From: Ampullaceana balthica
Lineage: Eukaryota > Mollusca > Gastropoda > Lymnaeidae
NCBI GenBank assembly: GCA_944989445.1
Contig: CALYLW010000136.1
Location: 372,001-436,000 of the forward strand
Direction: 5' to 3'
DNA length: 64,000 bases
The notes below the pieces were generated by a model that saw only the letters and a program-made list of their open reading frames with translations, was not told the origin of the DNA and ran no database searches. Position numbers and translations under genes: made by a program. Of this stretch, positions 58,435-64,000 are shown in pieces; within the stretch, counting starts at the first letter, position 1, and every line of letters starts with the position of its first letter.

Positions 58435-61159
58435 TAGTTACAGTCCTATTCATATAAGATACACAAACCATTTCTTAAAATATAATACATTTAATGCTTT
58501 GTAAGTTGATAAATACAGTTCTAGTCTTTTCGGCAATGCATTCATCAATACAAATTAAAACAGTGTTAAATTATTCTTACTAAAAATCACATATATATAG
58601 ATATAAATATATATTTATATATACCCACAAGTCATTTGTGTATCATTTATTCTATTTTTAAGCTTTATCACAGTACAAGTCTGTATAATAAAAAATCAGT
58701 AGTTAGGCAGGCAGGATCAGCTGCTCTTGGTTACCCTGTCCTGCCAAAAGAGATCTAAGAAAAGGACATCCATCCTCCACTAAGTGTGTAAATATACTAA
58801 ATTTGTATCTTGTGTAATAGTAACAGTTACAAGATAACAACCACTCAGGCAGAAATCACACCTATTGGTTATAAGTGTAAGTTTTGAATGCAATGATTAC
58901 TTTCTCATATAAAGGCAATGGGCCAAGATAATTTACACACTTGCACTTGTTAAAGCACTAAATGCATTTTAGATTTGAAGTGACTGGTGGTGATTTCAAT
59001 TTAATGTATGAGAGAAGATTGCAGCAGGGGGGAAGGTTAAAAAATAAGAATGTTTTTCATTGGTACACAGATAGCCAATAAGGTCCACTTAGTATTACCA
59101 TGTATGCCTGGTGGAAGCTTCAGCACCACCCATTAATTATCTTTCATACTTTATTATATAAAATTTATTTACATAAACATTACAACATAATATTTAATAA
59201 CATGTTTATTGGGTAGGCAGTATAAGGTGTCATTCAAAATCATGCTTTATGGGTATAAAATCAGTTGCTCTATTTTGGAAATGGAAAAAATAATGAATTT
59301 ATCTTAAGCATATTTTAAAAGTATTTAGGTAGAGAAATTAGTCCATTTTTCTTTTTTTGAATGGGAAGTTCTCCTGACAGTAAAATAATTTTTAGTTTTA
59401 AAAGGCTTAACTTTATCCTATCCCTATAGCTTTATTTGCTCACAGTGCAACTGGCATTGTAAAAAAAAATTAATTTAAAAAAAGCAACAGAGTATAATGT
59501 TGAGTCATATTAATGCACAACTTTTTATAGCAGAATTTGAGTAAAATTGCTAAATTTTAAAAAAAAATGTAAGACTTAAACATGGGCTCATAGTACTGAT
59601 AATATATAAATTACAAATAATTGTTTTCAGTCATTTAGCCTAGAAAAGATGAGATTCAGCCTTGATGTCTATAAATGAAAGAAATGATTTTCAAACTTTT
59701 AATCCCCAAGAGTTGACTATATCAGACAGAAAGGCCAAAGTAAACATAAAACCATCTGTATTGTGAAGGCTTTTTTATTAACAAAACGAGCTGTAAAATA
59801 ATACTGTTGTTTACCCTTCTCTACATTTGATGTCATCTGTTGAATTAGTTTTTTTCTTGCTTTTCTGTACCTAGGGAAAAATATATTTTATTGATTTAAT
59901 TATTTAGTAAAAGAATAAGAAGAGAAAATCTTCAATTTTTTTTTACATTAATAAAAAATCTAATTTTCTTGGTTAATAATGATTTTTTAAAATAAATTTA
60001 GTATATTAAATTCCTGCCATTTCTGCTAAACTTTAAATCCTCTGTAATCAGCCTAGCAATTTTTTAGTATGTCTGAATAAACATTGATCATTTTATTTTT
60101 TTCAATTTGACAGGACACACATTTTGATTCAAAGAAATAGGACAGAATACTCTATTAAGTAAAGATAGTATTAATTCAGAGGATAAATAAATATATGTAC
60201 ATTGTAATAGTAAATAAGATAGTTGATATTATGAAGTGTAAAAACTTTTCAAAAAGATAAGGATAATGCCACAAACATTTAACCAAAACATGTTCAAGTT
60301 CAAGTAAAGTTATACAACCAACTTTAATATATTACAGCTTGTTTAATTTTTTAAAATATTTTTTAAAATGCTAATGGTAATTGTAGGAATTGAAAAATTA
60401 TGTAAAACATATTTGATTTTTTTTTAGCTCAATTTTAATATTTTGAATGGGAATTAAACAATAAAACATAACTATTTGAACATAATATCAAATTCATTTG
60501 TTTGAATTTAACACACACAAAAATGACTTGCTGAATTGAAGGATCTTTCAAAATAGAACAATTCTGTAATAGTTGTTTAAATTCTTTGTCTTCATCAAAC
60601 ATGTAAAAAAAATTTTCATAAAGTCAAAAAGTTTATTTCCGAAGAAATACTGCCCAGATCATTTAAGAACAAATTATTTTAAAATACTTTTTCTTAACTT
60701 TTAATTAAGTTACTTTAAAAAAAATATTTTAAAATTTACTTTTCCATTGCTCAAAGTAAAAATTCAGTTTAACAATTATATCTTGTGCATTCTCATTTTT
60801 GTGTAATTTTCATGGGAACCTAACTAGTCTGCAATTATAAATTATTTGTCTTTTTATAATAACAGTATTTTTGAAATCATCAAAAAAAACACCACGGAAG
60901 TGATATGTTGTATTTTTACTATATGTATAGAGCTTACGTTTGTCAAAAAAAAACCCACAGAAGTGATATGTTGTATTTTGAAGATATGTATGTATAGGGA
61001 TATGTATAGAGCTTATTTTTAAATGGAATCAAAGTTGTTTGGAAGCATTATAGCAGTTTTATTTAGAATTTAACAAACTCTTTAAAAAAAAATTTTAAAG
61101 TACGCTTTTTCAGACCATATTGGTCTATAGGGGAACAAGTGAAGTAGTGTTCACATTTT
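58435..61159. other. AT-rich region, mostly featureless
   Basis: A possible terminal exon of the right-edge gene starts at about 59873 on the minus strand, after acceptor TTTTCCCTAG. It is lysine-rich in all frames and unproven. A direct duplication around GAAGTGATATGTTGTATTTT occurs at 60887-60940 and 60950-61014. Otherwise nothing supported. Confidence 0.35.
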
Positions 61160-61307
61160 TATTAAGCCACGGCTTAGGAGCAAGGGATTGTGTGGCTAGC
61201 ACAATGCCCAGACTTTGGGACCTTGCAAGCACCGAGGCTCGAACCCATGACACTCTGTAGCCTCAGTACATCAGCCCAGCACGCTACCGCTAGACGATCG
61301 CGCCACA
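61160..61307 (-). mobile_element. tRNA-derived SINE
   Basis: On the minus strand the 5' end reads TGGCGCGATCGTCTAGCGGT with an A box (TCGTCTAGCGGTAGCGTGC). About 45 bp on is the B box GGGTTCGAGCC. The body ends near TAAGCCACGGCTTAGGAGC. It differs from the 56790 SINE and has no GATAA tail. Confidence 0.7.
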
Positions 61308-61735
61308 AAGTCTAGAAAGAATCATTCATTTCGATTTTTAGTGAATCGTGCATTTGCTATTTCTCATCATCTGAAAAAGGTCTTACTGAATATATTGATA
61401 AAAATTAAAATGACTTTTTTAAAAGTCTAATGGATAATCATTATAAAAACTGTATATATTTAAATTTGTGATTTTTTTATAGCTGACACATTAAAAATTA
61501 GTTTTATTCGTTCAAGAAAATCAAGTATGGCATACTATATATATATATTTTTTTTTGTTTTTTTTATGACAACCAGAAATATTTGTAAAAGTGAAGATGT
61601 CCAGATATGTGGGGAAACACTTAAGGAGTAATTCTATTGTTGAATTGAATAACTCTTGGGTCATGTAAATTATTGTAAATGTAATTGATACATCAATTTC
61701 ATCAAAAAAATTTAGGGGATTTCTATGTCCTAGAA

Positions 61736-62013
61736 CAGTGCTTCTCAAACCTTTTAGTATGGCGGACCGGCAGGAATGTTTCCATTGCATCAGGGACCAG
61801 TGAAAAATTTTCCCAAAACTGACGTGGTAGCGAAATGTAATTTATTTTATTTAATTTGTTTCATTTTATGTGCGAAAAATTGATACATTCAATGGATGAA
61901 AATGGAGAATTATAATTCGATTTTTCGGTCCTTTCTATATAACTTCGGAGTAACGGCAGCAGATGGCCCACGGACCGGCACCGGTCCACGGACCACCACT
62001 TTGAGAAGCACTG
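61736..62013. mobile_element. 278-bp hAT MITE
   Basis: Ends CAGTGCTTCTCAAACC and CTTTGAGAAGCACTG, with the perfect 8-bp duplication TCCTAGAA (61728-61735 and 62014-62021). Internal GGACCGGC and CGGTCCACGGACCA. Confidence 0.92.
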
Positions 62014-62165
62014 TCCTAGAAGGCTAAGGCATGTATGTGAGTAACCCGACAGCCGAAGTTTTAAATTGATAATCCATAGGGACTCTAATAAAAGTCTAAA
62101 CCCCAAAGACTTGGTTGGGGTTGTTCATATTGACCTTTTGTGTTAGGATTTAATATTTATATAAA

Positions 62166-62290
62166 TGCCTTCCGTGCAAGGATCGGCCTCATCAGCCATC
62201 TGCGCACGCACGAACAGAGCCAGTCCCAGCAACCCTCGGATGACTAGAGTGGTCTTCGTCGAATCGACGGACGAACAACAACAACAAAAT
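62166..62290 (+). mobile_element. 3' end of a non-LTR retrotransposon with a zinc-finger tail
   Basis: The frame ends ARIGLISHLRTHEQSQSQQP then SDD and a stop, the C-terminal C2H2-like tail seen in several lophotrochozoan LINEs. It is followed by TGGTCTTCGTCGAATCGACG and an (AAC)n tail. Only about 125 bp survive. Confidence 0.75.
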
Positions 62291-62662
62291 ATTTATATAA
62301 GGTCATTTGTGTTTTTCTTTAAGATATAGTAATTAGTATGAAGGAGCATAAATACGTAGAACTGGGAAAGACTAAAAGTCTAAAAGATTCCTTATATTTT
62401 TATAAAAATATAATCTCACTCTAAAGCAAGCAAACAACCCTGCAAACAAAAATATGGCAATTTTTGGGGGTCAATTTAATGCCAAAAGTTTACTTTTTAT
62501 AATCTTTATCTGATTTCACTGTTCTTAACAATTCTTGCCTTTCAAAGGCAAGAACACAATAACTGGCGGCTGTTCATTTTAATACAAGGTTTAAGGATAT
62601 GCAGCCCACAATGCATTAAATTTCTTGTGAAGCCTTTTTGGTTTCCTACCATTGCTTTAAAA

Positions 62663-62824
62663 CAGTGGTTCCCAACCTATTTTGGGTGGCGACCTCTTTT
62701 TATATAAGCCATGTGACCCGCGACCCCCAGAGCAAAATAGAGCAAATTTGAATATTTTTGTAGTCGACAGTTGGCAAACCCCAGAAAACCCCCCTTGTCA
62801 TGACCCACAGGTTGGGAACCACTG
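62663..62824. mobile_element. 162-bp hAT MITE
   Basis: Ends CAGTGGTTCCCAACCT and AGGTTGGGAACCACTG, a 16-bp perfect inverted repeat. Perfect 8-bp duplication CTTTAAAA (62655-62662 and 62825-62832). Confidence 0.95.
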
Positions 62825-62832
62825 CTTTAAAA

Positions 62833-63900
62833 GATAGATGGATTGAGGTGACAGTCATGTATATCATGAACTGATAGATAGTGATGTTAAGTACATTTTT
62901 AACGAATTGTTTAATGTTAATTAATAAATAAAAATTTCAACAAAAAAAAGGATGTAAAATTTGTTTAGAAATAAGGCAAAAACAATCCACAATATTTGTT
63001 TATAAGGACATACCAGATATACATTTTGTTATGAATGAATATTTAGATAATATAATGAAGAACAATTATAACGTTACTGCACTTACACACTTGTTTAAAA
63101 GACATTATTATAAGAATATTGATATAATTTGGTGTGTTTAAAAGCTTTGGACAAGATTTTTGTTTTTCAAGTAAATTTTCATTCTTTATTGGGAATAGAA
63201 ACCAGTGAATGAGAGAAAACAAACAAACTAAAACAAATTGCTTTGGACATCATCCATGAAAAACTATCATTTTGTAATCTTACAATGATTTGTACGTTGT
63301 GTAACTCATTTTTCCTAATAAAAAGAATTGAGAAATAATGAAATAATTTCATTCTAAAATGTATTGAATTTTTTCACACATATCAAATTTAAATGCATAC
63401 AAATTTATGAGTTATCATTAACAACAGACAAATCCTTATACTTTGAATACATCAAGCGAAAATTCTATAGTCATTCAGGCAAATGAAAGGCTTTTGATTG
63501 TCAATGAAGCCCCCAGAATTACTTATGATAAAATTCACTATTTGTTGGGAACTTCTTTTATAAAGTCTTAAGTCTTATAATATCTCTATAAAATAGAAAA
63601 ATCTGGAGAAAAGAAAAAGCACAACAAGGAACATGTCAGTCAGCCAACTCTTTATGTCCCAGGTCAATGGATACAATGTGGGATTCATAGATAATGTACA
63701 CAAGCTTAAAGACCAGAATCTGTTTAAATGTACCACTATATTTGATGTATTGTGCCCCACTTAGTTTGATTCAAAACTAGGACAGCATCAAATTTCTTTA
63801 AATGTTATCAAATTATGAAATCCATCAATAACCTACAGATTTTAATTTTCTTTATAAATTTTTTAAATAAAGATATAAATGAAATCAAATGCATACTTAC
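62833..63900. other. Intron or 3' flank of the right-edge gene, nothing else seen
   Basis: AT-rich, no supported exon or element. Confidence 0.35.
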
Positions 63901-64000
63901 TTGACTCTGCAATTTTATTGAGAATGGGGTTGACAGTTTCACAGAGAGACAAGCGTTGTGCCACGAAGTCCCTGACCTGAGCCTGTTTGTTGTGTTCCAA
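63901..64000 (-). CDS. Partial exon of an unrecognised gene, continues past the window
   Basis: The minus strand is open in the frame LEHNKQAQVRDFVAQRLSLC then ETVNPILNKIAES, and ends at a strong donor TCAA|GTAAGT (63900). The heptad-like amphipathic pattern suggests helix. I do not recognise the family. If the next exon were at 59873, the frame would end within nine codons, giving a short C-terminus; other acceptors are possible. Confidence 0.5.

Overview
This is a eukaryotic, AT-rich, intron-rich window. Gene content, exon structure and transposon families suggest a lophotrochozoan, most likely a gastropod mollusc; the species-level guess is inference. Four protein genes can be reconstructed with GT-AG introns and closed reading frames, and an exon of a fifth runs off the right edge.

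(1) 3978-26254, minus strand: GABA-B receptor subunit 1, 17 coding exons, 934 aa. It has a Venus-flytrap domain with the GABA-contacting residues, seven membrane segments, a coiled coil with an RXR-type motif, and a repeat-built C-terminal tail. (2) 35684-40933, plus strand: UBL5/Hub1, 73 aa in four short exons, its first intron filled by nested hAT transposons. (3) 43707-45386, minus strand: an interferon regulatory factor of 559 aa in one uninterrupted coding exon. An ISRE, a kB-like site and a TATA box lie upstream of its 5'UTR intron. (4) 49038-55226, plus strand: membrane-associated prostaglandin E synthase 2, 434 aa in six exons, divergent from the IRF gene. (5) 63901-64000, minus strand: an unrecognised exon.

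The most unusual feature is in the GABA-B gene. At least seven separate tandem arrays, each with a different unit length (31, 32, 36/40, 40, 48, 52 and 56 bp), abut an exon end. Each unit carries a copy of that exon's own boundary: the 5' splice donor for exons 7, 10, 14, 15 and 16, the 3' splice acceptor for exon 9, and the stop codon for exon 17. In several cases the end of the conserved coding sequence is copied as well, so the arrays grew from the exon boundary into the intron. The result is roughly 180-190 donor-like copies in one pre-mRNA. The last exon also holds two coding tandem repeats.

The rest is mobile-element territory: hAT elements and MITEs with 8-bp target duplications, Tigger/pogo and other TA-flanked elements, TTAA-flanked elements, 3' ends of three non-LTR retrotransposon families, and tRNA-derived SINEs, one sharing its 3' tail with a resident LINE. 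A 596-bp stretch with no G, dominated by long C runs, at 29582-30177 is either extreme low-complexity DNA or an assembly artefact.
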